Part shown: positions 1 through 8,812 of the stretch, piece by piece
How the letters are laid out: each line of letters opens with the position of its first letter
Numbering within the stretch: the first letter of the stretch is position 1
DNA from: Symbiodinium natans
Lineage: Eukaryota > Sar > Dinophyceae > Suessiales > Symbiodiniaceae
DNA: 11,971 nt
Reading direction: 5' to 3'
NCBI GenBank assembly: GCA_905221605.1
Contig: CAJNDS010002156.1
Span: 620,526-632,496 of the forward strand
Notes under the pieces: generated by a model
The model's input: the letters and a program-made list of their open reading frames with translations, nothing else
The model's database searches: none
What the model was told of the DNA's origin: nothing
Made by a program: the position numbers and the translations under genes

Positions 1-161
1 TGTTCGCGACAGTCCCAAATGCTCGTGACAGCCCGTCTTGTCCCAGACAAGCCCAACATCCTGCAGAAGTATGTTATCATAAGTATGTTGTACAAAGAAG
101 CAAAAACGCTGTAAATGCCAGCGTTTTTGGGCATGATCGTCGTAGGAATGGACGTTATCAT

Positions 162-183
162 CCCCCCCCCCCCCCCCCCCCCC
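162..183. repeat. Poly-C run, C22
   Basis: Twenty-two consecutive C residues. It makes an artefactual poly-proline frame on the plus strand. Confidence 0.95.
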
Positions 184-993
184 AACCTGGAAACCAGATA
201 CAAGCAGGTTAACAATAGCAGTGACCTAGCGCACCACCAATTACTGTCACTCACCTGGCAAACCAGATGCTGCACCGTGGTTTCTTCCGTCTTCGCTCAA
301 GAACATGTCACATGTGTTCCAAGATCTCGTTGGCGAAGCACACGGTTTCACATGGCTTCATGAGCAATCACAATGGTCTTGTCATCATGTCGGGCCGGCA
401 CGTCCTTGGCAACAATTCTCCAGGTCCACACCCGCCTTGAGATTTGCAGCATCTGTCTGCGCAATGAAGCCATCCCAAACACCACCTCGTTCGCGATCCG
501 TGTTGGAGCCCCGTGTTTCACGAGAATCATCTGTCTTCAGCGCCAAGATGCATAAGATGCATAGATGCGTCATTCTCTGTGTTCCCTGTACCACGCACGG
601 AAGGCTCGTCGGTTTTGGTGCAGCACGCCCGCCAAAGCATCACCTGCACATGTCAACGCAAGAACTAGGAATAACAAAACGCACGGCGGGCAGACGTGGG
701 CTGCAAATTTGCGGTCAGCCTACTAAGGCTCTTTACCAGGCATCTTTTCTTTTTCCACACCTCTTTAGGCCTCCATTCCGGAGAAGTCCGATTCTGACCT
801 GGTCGATGCCTCCTTTAGTCTAAGCCTCTTTTGTCGGAGACCGATCCGGCCACACCGCGAAAAGCCTCTAAGCCTCTTCAAGTTGGACAACGGAGAAAGG
901 AGCTCAAGAACATGTGCTTAGCCTGAAGGCGATTGCGCAAGTGCGATTATTGTATGGAGTATTGGACGACAGGCCCTTGCAGGAATATAACGG

Positions 994-1065
994 ATAACCT
1001 GCTTGAAGAGGTTATATAAAGCGCCTGAAAGCGTTCAGGGAGCCTGTGAGACGCTGAAAACAGGC
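994..1065 (+). repeat. Cluster of three hairpins
   Basis: Three perfect stems in 72 nt: ATAACCT/AGGTTAT (994-1000 with 1009-1015, 8-nt loop), CCTGAA/TTCAGG (1024-1029 with 1034-1039, 4-nt loop), and GCCTGT/ACAGGC (1042-1047 with 1060-1065, 12-nt loop). No known RNA family is recognised. Confidence 0.55.
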
Positions 1066-1326
1066 ACGATTAAGACTGTAAAGGTGTGCGAAAGGAGTGT
1101 GGAAAAGCATTCAAAGAGCTTCAAAGCCCCAAAAGGCGCTACAGTAAAACACTTAAAGCCTCTTGAACACGCTTAAAGACAGGTAAAGATGCTGTAACGG
1201 CGCTTCATCAGATTCTCTTGACAAGCCCTTGCCTGAGAAGCAGTTTGCAGGTGCAGGTTCATCCGAAGTGCATGCATCCTGTCCTTGAGTTGAGGGATGC
1301 ATGCACACATCGTTATGCGGGCTGTG

Positions 1327-3101
1327 AATGTGGGGACTTCGCCTCTAGGCGAGCTCAATGTGAGCCAGTTGCAGGAGTTGCAAGCGCAAGTAAAAGACTT
1401 CGCAGTCGCGTGCAAGTAGCGCGGATGCTAGGCCTTTCAGTTGTTAGTTCGCATTTTCTGAGAGAGCTTTCGGCGAACATCACTTCTGTGGATGCGGAAG
1501 GTATAGACCAACTCCTACTTCGAAGGGCGGCGCAAAAAGAGACCTTGTAGTCTAAGATGCTTCCGCAACCTCAGGAGTTGCTAGATGGCGTGAGCCCAAG
1601 CTGTTCGATGAGTTCACGAAAGAAGTAGGGCAGCTTTTCTGAGCCTGGGAGGCACAAAAACCAAACACAAAAGAAATACAAGAAGTCCGTTGAAGCAGCG
1701 CTTCAAACTCTACCACGGCTTGATCGAATGCGCCACTCTGAAATCTGAAATAACATCTGGTTGACAACTTGGAAACGCGATTCGCTCAACACAACTTTGT
1801 CGATGCGGACATTTGAATTGCACGGAAACATCGTCAGAGATAGAGAACTTCAGCACCATCGAGAGCAAGAGTTGCTAGAAGCCATAAGCAAATTGGAAAT
1901 TAATGGATGTAAATTGTAAAAGATGTCTTGTCTCCAGCTCTGCTTGAGCTCAAGCAGCAGCATGCAAGGCACCAGGAGGCAGACGAAGGTCAAGGACGAC
2001 AGCGCATTCGCATTTCTTGTAAGGACAATGCCGAGCTTCGCAAAAGACACACACTGAAAATTTAGCTATCGCTGCTTCATCCGCTCTTCCAAAAACCAAG
2101 GAGTTCATGCAGCATGTCTGATTTCAGAACGAGCGGTAAGGTCAACGGCAAATCCAAGAGCAATTGAAACCGAAAAAATCAATAGACGCAGGGACATCCT
2201 TCTGGCTTGACAAGGACAGGTGCCGCATTGATTTTGCAGGTTCTGCGTCAGGGGACGCGCGCAGGATGTCGCACTCTGCTGCACAAGCAAGTCTATTAAG
2301 GAGTTCACAACCTGGCCCCTGCTCAGTTGATGCTCGTTCCAAAGCACCCTCTTGCAAGCCAACTCTGCGTCAAAGATGTTTTAGGCAGCCTGAAACTCTT
2401 TGCGATTGAAGGACAGAGGCTTCCACATGAAGCGTTTCCATGACGTCACTGCCAAACACCAACGTTGCAAGAAGAAGTATGCCGCAAATGTGAAGAAAGC
2501 TCATTGAAAATTCCCCACAACTGGCGACAGGGATGTGCCGCCGCTTGGATTTCAGACAGGCTTTGCAACAAAACCTTGCGTTGCTCAAGCGAGGCCTTGC
2601 ACCGGTGAGCATTTCTTGGGTTGTTGGTCGGACTCTCTTTCGGCGCAATTACCCCGGAACATGGAAATTGCTCACTCACAGGCGTGGCTGAGGGCTGAGG
2701 GAAGGATTGAAACTCGATTTGCCCAAAGACCTGAGTCCCTATTTGGGACGAAGAGCCCGCTGGGCACATAACTTGGCAACCCGCCTCCCCCAGCAAAGAC
2801 AAAATGAGAGCACACCCCAAACAAGTTATAGCTTGCTGCTCCATTGCGAGCGTGCCCGCCCACCTTCGAAGCCCGACAAAAGCCAGACAAAAGCTCGGAG
2901 TACATCTCGCGCACATCGGAAGGGACCCTCGCGAAGACTTCGCCGAGCCATGGTCTTTTCTTCGTCTCCGCTCTGGGAGGGCCTGACTGCACAATTCCGC
3001 GTGATGCACAGGATCGCAAGGCTGAACGCGCCAAGAACTGGCTCATTCAATGTGCAAATGTCATGGTGTCTATGATTTCTGGGCTTGTGCTTTCAACGTA
3101 G
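1327..3101 (+). pseudogene. Decayed plus-strand coding sequence, unrecognised
   Basis: A series of plus-strand segments reads like helical protein but changes frame and meets stops. Examples: NVGTSPLGELNVSQLQELQA (from 1327), EPKLFDEFTKEVGQLF (from 1592), VDNLETRFAQHNFVDADI (from 1760, same frame as the previous one), LLELKQQHARHQEADEGQ (1940 on, frame open 1913-2062), LASQLCVKDVLGSLKLFA (within 2336-2440), KRFHDVTAKHQRCKKKYAAN (2430 on), LDFRQALQQNLALLKRGLA (from 2545) and DRKAERAKNWLIQCANVM (in 2844-3101). Repeated Leu/Gln/Lys heptad-like content suggests a coiled coil or a transposon-encoded protein. A spliced gene with non-canonical introns cannot be excluded, but I could not join the pieces in phase. 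Confidence 0.3.
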
Positions 3102-3840
3102 GTTTAGTTGCAAAGCAAGCTCCGAAAGCCATTCCCGCAATCTTGTTAGGGACCTCTTTGCGGTATCTATTCAAGTCTCTCTCTCTTAGGGTTGAACCCT
3201 CAAGGTTTTAGGATTACGTATGCGCTGTACACCGCAATAGAGCAAAGAGCCCCAAAAAAGGCTCATGATTTAAGATTGAGAAGAGTCGTCAAAAAGCTGC
3301 CCGAACTGCACTGATGCCGAGCCATGCGGATGTCAGGTTTAGGGCTTCAGGCGCTACACTGCCACAGACAGCGCAAGAAAATGGATGTACAAGAAGCAAG
3401 CTTGGTGTTTTTTCACATCGACATGTTCCCCGCTGAGCGCTTGTCAGTTCGCCAGCTACGCGTTGGAAGCTCGCAGATATTCCTTCATTTGCTAGAGTGT
3501 GGCGATTGCCGAATATCCTTCAATCCGAACAGAACGAGATCTCCCAAAGCAGTGCCCCAACAGCTCCGGGAGCGACCTAAACAACTGAACACATATGGAC
3601 AATCGAGGTTGGTGTTACGACTGACACGCCGGGCCCTCGCTAGACTTGTGCGGCTCAGGACTGCCGAGTCTCTTCCGACGCATGGGGGGTATTCTCCATA
3701 CGCATCTTTCAAACCTCTAGGGTAATCAACATCCTTGCTAAATCAATTGGACCATACTGAGCCAAATGCTAGATGCCTTGCAGAAAGCCTACAAGCTCTA
3801 CAATCCTACATGAACTGATGCGACAGACCTAAGTGTTGGC
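3102..3840. other. Stretch without a recognised gene
   Basis: A 133-codon plus-strand frame (3324-3725) is the longest here. It has no recognisable motif, and the opposite strand is open too. I see no repeat or signal of note. Confidence 0.5.
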
Positions 3841-3841
3841 A

Positions 3842-3859
3842 GTGTGTGTGTGTGTGTGA
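3842..3859. repeat. (GT)9 microsatellite
   Basis: Nine uninterrupted GT units. They open a frame that runs on through 4845 but owes its length to the CA-rich DNA downstream. Confidence 0.9.
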
Positions 3860-4222
3860 GCGCATGTTCTCTCCTGCATGTTGCGGTGGTTCAGTCGGGA
3901 AGCGCTTCTGCCACGTGGAAGGACAAACCCGCAAAACCCAGCACCAAGCTGGCAATCGCCCAGGCTCTGGGCAGATGGTACGATGATGTCACAACTACCA
4001 CGTCCACAGGAGCGCTTCCTGAGCGATTGACATGTCAATGCCATGTATTGTTGAATACGGGCCTGCATCTGCACAGGCCCAGCGTGCAATTCCAGCAGTC
4101 ACTGGGAGCTGAACGTTCGCGAGCCAGACCCTTCCTCTCGATGCACCGGAGAAAAGTAGTGAAGTTTGCGAATGTGTCAATCGCTTCCTGCACAGGTTCA
4201 TCTGGTCCGCCAGCTGAAACAT

Positions 4223-4252
4223 GTATGTGTGTGACGGCGTACATACACATAC
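4223..4252. repeat. Hairpin GTATGTGT/ACACATAC
   Basis: Perfect 8-bp stem (4223-4230 with 4245-4252) around a 14-nt loop. Confidence 0.5.
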
Positions 4253-4309
4253 CAGTACTTGGGGGGCAAAGCCGAGGACAACGAAAGCTAGCCTGGATTG
4301 AGACACATC

Positions 4310-4809
4310 GCACTCCACACTGCACACCCCACACAAATCCACGCTCCATGCTCTCTACTCCACGCCACCGCAAGCATCCACACTCCACGACACACCAACA
4401 CCATGACTACCACCACAGGGCACCACACTCCACCACACCCCACACACAGCCAAGCATGCGACCACGGAGACCACATTCCAGGTATTTCCAGATTCGCGAA
4501 GCTCGCCGAAACACACGCTTCAGAGAACGTGCGCTCATGCAGACCACGATATGTTACGCAACGATCGTTTCTGCACCACACACCACCAAACACCACCACA
4601 CGCCGCACACCCCTACGACCACCACCACCGCCACCTCCACGGCCACCACCCTCACACAACACGCCACACTCCACCACACACCGCACAACGCCACGTATGC
4701 GCTTACGGAGGCCGCGATCCAGGTCCACGATGGTCCGCGGAGATCTCGAAACACGCGCGCTTCAGAGAACGAACGCCCATTCAGACTGCGACCTATAACG
4801 CAACGACCG
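4310..4809. repeat. CAC-rich tandem dimer, about 240-bp unit
   Basis: Each copy is a CAC/CCA-rich low-complexity block (about 4310-4450; 4571-4695) followed by a complex segment of about 112 bp. The complex segments (4456-4567 and 4697-4809) are clearly related, sharing ATGCG..TACGGAG-like starts, CGAAACAC, GCTTCAGAGAACG, CAGAC and ACGCAACGA in the same order, offset by 241-242 bp. The open frames across this region follow from the biased composition. Confidence 0.8.
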
Positions 4810-4819
4810 CGTATCTATC

Positions 4820-4850
4820 GCCTTTCACGCCCCCCCCCCTTTTGAAAGGC
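4820..4850. repeat. Hairpin with poly-C loop
   Basis: GCCTTTCA (4820-4827) and TGAAAGGC (4843-4850) form a perfect 8-bp stem enclosing a C10 run. It lies immediately after the tandem dimer, so it may mark the edge of that repeat. Confidence 0.7.
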
Positions 4851-4895
4851 TTTAGAGGCTATTTAAATTTTAACGCATAAACCGAAAAATTCAAG

Positions 4896-4940
4896 GAATG
4901 GCGACCCCGGCGACCCTTAGATTCGATGAATGGCGACCCC
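4896..4940. repeat. 13-bp direct repeat GAATGGCGACCCC
   Basis: Two exact copies at 4896-4908 and 4928-4940, 32 bp apart, with a partial GGCGACCC between them. Confidence 0.8.
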
Positions 4941-5042
4941 CCACCCCACCACCCAAAAACCCTGACAGGCTCAGGAACCCGCAACTTCACCGGGGTTGGT
5001 CAAAGCAAAGCCATCCTTTGGGTGTTAAGTGCTTGATTGCAG

Positions 5043-5366
5043 CTAGAGGTCTCTGTCTAACTCCATGACCTCCTGAAGCTGCCGCATGTCAATGCCTGCG
5101 AAATGCTGCCTGTGATTTTTTCTCGCTTCCGAACTGAAGTCGGACCGGAACTTGAAGTGCCCACTTGAGAAAAAGGCAAGTGCATCTGGGCGAGCAGCCA
5201 ACTTGGCACCAAGTCGTGCTCCCAGCACATCACGACAACATTCGCCGCCACAAACAAGGAGCCAACGTGTGCCACTGGCGATGGCAGCTTCCGCTACCTC
5301 GACCTTGGTGAAATTTGGCGAACGTGCGTTGGTGGAGCACGTCCCTCGCCAACGCTTAAACAGCAC
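5043..5366 (-). CDS. Possible exon or gene fragment, unrecognised protein
   Basis: A 107-codon minus-strand frame with balanced composition. Segments such as KVEVAEAAIASGTRWLLVCG, then DVLGARLGAKLAARPDALAF, and the end MRQLQEVMELDRDL look like a folded globular protein with a helical C-terminus. Codon choice resembles the kinesin exons. Near its 5' end several AG|G sites (such as CCAAG|GTCGAG|GTAGCG) could be acceptors, so the true exon may start inside the frame. No family is recognised, and overlapping frames on both strands weaken the case. Confidence 0.3.
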   Translation of the reverse strand: MLFKRWRGTCSTNARSPNFTKVEVAEAAIASGTRWLLVCGGECCRDVLGARLGAKLAARPDALAFFSSGHFKFRSDFSSEARKNHRQHFAGIDMRQLQEVMELDRDL

Positions 5367-5704
5367 GTGGGCTTGCTAGTGGCTTGACACAAGCTGATGC
5401 AAATTGATGCAATATGCACACAATTCTGCACACATCTGCGTGCGCAGCCTAAGGTAAAAAAAAACACCATGTGACTGCTTAAATCACAGGACATGGCACA
5501 GAGCCGGAAGCCTCCAGGCCTGCCGCGGCTGCACGCGGATCGAAGCTTCCGGAGTTGCTGCATGTTTAGTTACACATGTTTGGCTGGAACCTAAAACCCA
5601 GCATCTATCGATGGCACCGAGAGAGACACCGAGTCACTCAGACACATGCGAGAGATCTCTTGGGTTCGATGCCGAAGAGTTCACATAGGCATCTTCCGGC
5701 ACGC

Positions 5705-5734
5705 TCAAACAACCTGAAACAACCTGAAACAACG
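5705..5734. repeat. 10-bp tandem repeat AACCTGAAAC
   Basis: Two perfect units (5711-5720, 5721-5730) with partial units on either side. Confidence 0.85.
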
Positions 5735-6147
5735 CATGATTGAATGCAACGATGAAGCTACGTGGCCGCAGCAATGCTGATAAAGTCGAAGGGCTTACGG
5801 ATTTATAGCCTCTGGAATGAACAGACTGAAAGTTGAAGCTGTCTCAGTTCCAAAGAAGTCTAATCTGTAAAATGTCGGTTTCTGCAAATTGGCCTGCAGC
5901 TAACACCAAAACGTGAGGGCGACAACTAGAAGCAGGTGGATCGCGCTCGGCTCCCAAGCGTCCATCCAGCTCCATCCTTAGACCATGCGTTTCGGGCCCA
6001 GCCTGATCGCAGTCTCCATGCCGCGGCTTTGCGGCCAGCAGGAATACAACGCATGGCTGCAAAGCCAAGGATGCCTGAAAACATCTGCAAAGCGACAGCC
6101 GAAAAACAAGCATGGACAGGCATGGACCAACATGATGATCGACCCGT

Positions 6148-6178
6148 GGGGCAAGCGAGGCAAGCGGGGCAAGCGAAG
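6148..6178. repeat. 9-bp minisatellite GCAAGCG(A/G)G
   Basis: GCAAGCG recurs at 6151, 6160 and 6169. Related degenerate units (AAGCG, CAAGTGAGG, GGAGCAAGT) recur at about 6404-6470. Confidence 0.75.
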
Positions 6179-8088
6179 CCAAACAGGCCAAGTAAAGGGT
6201 GGGACACTCCCCCCACCCAGCACTTTCAACCAGTCCTCGAAATGGGCAGTCTCCCTAAAAGTCAATGTTAATCGAGACACAGCCATAACAGACCCCAAGA
6301 TAATAGTTTTTGATGATGAGGAGCATAGGGCCTTCACGAACATTCAAAACACCATGCGACCGTGAGGGTGACTTCCATGCCCAAATCAGGTCACACGGCC
6401 CAGGTGAAGCGGGAGCAACAGACCACAAGGGAAGCGAAGCAGTGGGACAAGTGAGGCAGGTGGAGCAAGTAACGCTTTACACAGTACAACATTGTGTAAG
6501 TGAAGCGGGTTGGTTGTCTGCCTCTGCAACCAGACTCCTGCCAAGCTACTGGTCACGTAAAGCACCAATGCAAGGGCAACGGCACGCAGCGGCGTGGCTT
6601 GAATTGCCTCACATGCTCGTCACTCCACGCGGCCACAACTGCAGCAATTAAAACCCTCAGCCCAGAATTAGTACAGAACAGCTGCCAAGCAGCAGTCACA
6701 CAAGCCACGGCGAAGGCAAGCACGTAAAAACGCAGAACACGAGGCATGGCGAGTGCCCTTGTCTCGTGCATGCCTACACCTGGATGCAAAGCCACACACT
6801 GCTCATTGCAGAAGCCCAAACCGATCTGGACACCGAGCCGCAGCAACGTACATGGAATCGACGCAACGTGCATGGATCACACTCGAGCACAGGGCAGCCG
6901 CTGGAGCACGTACCGGAAGGGTTTCATGATACTTCAGTGATAACTTCATTGGTCCCCATTGTCAATTTCTACGCAAAACCATTAAGCGGCAAAGCAATGG
7001 TCATTTCTGGAAGGCAGTATGCGTGCCTCACTTAATGCGTCTTGGCTTAAGACAGCCGGAGCATGGAGAGGTACAACGCGGAACAAAAGATAAGTGTTGT
7101 GGCTACAGCTGTACATCAATCTCGCTGCATCTGCACAAAGGTCTCATCCCCCATCGCTGGCGGCAGAAGCGGGGGCGAGTCACCCCAGAAGAAGAACTCA
7201 CAGTGCCGTTCCTGGGATGCAGAAGCCGAGTAGCAGCGCAGCCCGCAAAGCATCACAAAATGCAAGCCTCGGCCCCAGCCAAGAATGCCTCATCATGCCT
7301 CCCAGAAACGGATTCTGGTGGTAAGTCAAAGCCTTCTTCCAGGAGTCCTCGTTCTGCCGCCTCCATTCTTTCGGCCTGACGAACTGTCGCACGGCACGTA
7401 GCACAAACCCGCCCTCTCACATTTCTCATTGAAAACATTTCCAGTTCTCACCGTGCTTCTCCTGAAAGCCAGAACGGGTTGGATTGCTGCACACTCTTGC
7501 GAAAGGTTCGTGTTCCCACCGAAGCTGTTGGCATACAACCAGCGGGGAATCCCTGCAAAGAATTTCGGTGACGTGTTTTTAACAGATTCCTATGTTGTTC
7601 ATGCAAGTTCTGTTAACAAAGCAAGCTTGCAGCGAGAAAACCTCAATTTTCTTATATTTACTAGGACAACCTTTTTTGCTCTATATTATAGCAGGAAACC
7701 TGGGTGTTCTTCTTATTCCAACCAGAAACCCTCTATTTCTCTGTGCGAATGGAACAAGTATACTTTCATAGGAAAACCTCTAATATGTTTTTAAGCTCTG
7801 AAAAGCAGGGGGGTGGGTGCAGCCCCCCCCCTTTGCAAACGCAATGCTCACATGACGGGTTTGGAGAGGATTCGTATGTTTCTAGTGCGAGTTCTCCTCA
7901 TGGCATCATCGTCTTTACAAAGCAAGCTTGCGCAGCTGAAAAAAGAATAGGGCGGCGGGCGCTTGCACACGCAATGTTCGCATCATAGGTATGTTCCTAA
8001 TGCAACTTCTCTTCATGGGCTGATGCTCTATTCAACTTTTCGAATCAAGCTTGCACGGGTAAAGAAAAAATAAAAGCGGGGGTGGGGA

Positions 8089-8089
<1 letters not shown>

Positions 8090-8118
<29 letters not shown>
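8090..8118. repeat. Poly-G run, G29
   Basis: Twenty-nine consecutive G residues inside the tandem core. Its length is unlikely to be accurate in an assembly. Confidence 0.95.
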
Positions 8119-8119
<1 letters not shown>

Positions 8120-8300
8120 GCGACCCCCCTACATGCAGACAGTGTGCTCACATGGGACGGATTCGCATGTTCTTAATGAGAGTTCTCTTTATGGCATGAT
8201 CCTCTTTACAAAGCAAGTTTGCACGAGGAAAAACTCAAACACAGGGGGGTGGGGGTTGGGGGATGCAAGTCCTCTTCATGGGCTGATGTTCTGTACATTG

Positions 8301-8333
8301 CTTCCTTCCTTCTTTCTTTCTTTCTTGCTTTCG
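8301..8333. repeat. Pyrimidine (CTTT)n tract
   Basis: CTTCCTTCCTT followed by several CTTT units. It separates the tandem core from the right arm of the composite repeat. Confidence 0.8.
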
Positions 8334-8618
8334 GTCTGTCGCTGCATGCAGGAAATAGACGCTTTCCTTATCATTTATATCACTTATATTATATGGGACG
8401 CACAAGAAAAATGGTAACAATACAGGTTTTCCCAATACCATATCGAGAAACAAAGGTTTTCCTCTTAAAGTGTAAAGCAAATCGAGGCTTTGGTTTTAGA
8501 TTATAGAGAAATGACATGTTCCTACTCAATATCAAATATTGGCAAGATTCTGGTTCCTTATTTAAATAGAGAAACCAGAGCAAGTAAAGAACCAACCAAA
8601 AAAACATAGAACACATGA

Positions 8619-8812
8619 TCATGCAGACAAGGGAAATTTTGGCATCATCGATTTTGGCTGGAGACCAGTGGGGACCCAAATGAGATCAGAAATTTCTCTG
8701 GACGAGCCATGTCGCACCTCAAGCAGCCTGGCAGCGCCATCTGGCCAGCGCAAGGCCTCTCGGCGCACAGCAGCGAAAACCATCCGGCCAATACGGAAGC
8801 CGACCGCCCTGG
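8619..8812 (-). other. Kinesin exon 14 (C-terminal tail and stop)
   Basis: Reads AVGFRIGRMVFAAVRREALR then WPDGAARLLE, a basic amphipathic helix, and runs to a TGA at 8619-8621. I start it at AGCAG|CC so that phase matches exon 13; an alternative acceptor CCAG|G lies four bases on. The last 30 or so residues look less protein-like, so a further intron or an earlier end is possible. Confidence 0.55.

Larger units (their letters stand above)
1..1180. other. Stretch without a supported gene
   Basis: Short overlapping open frames occur on both strands between 305 and 823 but none has a recognisable domain. On the minus strand about 385-530 reads as two plausible but overlapping protein-like frames (one containing RIVAKDVPARHDDKTIVIAH, then a stop), which could be a frameshifted relic. 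From about 770 to 1170 the motif AAGCCTCTT and close variants recur at least five times. Confidence 0.5.
5370..7560. other. Long stretch without a supported gene
   Basis: Contains many short overlapping frames and several minisatellites. On the minus strand about 6400-6750 has hydrophobic readings, including a signal-peptide-like start MPRVLRFYVLAFAVACVTAA with its ATG at 6747. This could be a first exon, but no downstream exon could be joined to it and the surrounding low-complexity DNA also reads as Leu/Ala-rich. Confidence 0.4.
7636..8580. repeat. Composite repeat: inverted periodic arms around a tandem core
   Basis: Left arm 7636-7790 is AT-rich with G(G/A)AAACC-type motifs at 7636, 7664, 7694, 7724 and 7771 (spacing about 30 bp, with a weaker copy at 7751). 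Right arm about 8360-8580 has the complementary GGTTTTCC-type motif at 8425, 8455, about 8485, 8518 and 8552, again about 30 bp apart. Reversed, the right arm aligns with the left one over roughly 48 bp. Between the arms, diverged units of 120-170 bp share GTATGTT, AGTTCTCTTCATGG, TGAT and AAAGCAAGCTTGC. Copies of the last motif end at 7931, 8054 and 8222, with a shortened one at 7630 just before the left arm. This resembles a foldback-type mobile element, but no coding sequence was found. Confidence 0.6.

Noticed and set aside
115-363. Open frame starting MPAFLGMIVVG with a proline run
   Set aside because: The run of prolines is simply the C22 homopolymer, and nothing else in it resembles a protein family.
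1009-1020. TATATAAA-like promoter box
   Set aside because: Dinoflagellates generally lack conventional TATA promoters, no gene starts nearby, and the sequence is part of a hairpin.
3844-4845. 333-codon plus-strand open frame, the longest in the window
   Set aside because: Most of its length crosses CAC-rich repeats, which rarely give stops. Overlapping frames on both strands are open too. No domain is recognised.
5844-6343. Overlapping hydrophobic Leu/Ala/Cys-rich minus-strand frames
   Set aside because: They arise from the GCAAGCG-type minisatellite, and three frames are open at once.
8649-8657. Spliced-leader relic (ATTTTGGCT)
   Set aside because: Only nine bases agree with the dinoflagellate spliced leader; the conserved 5' CCGTAGCC and the 3' CAAG are absent.
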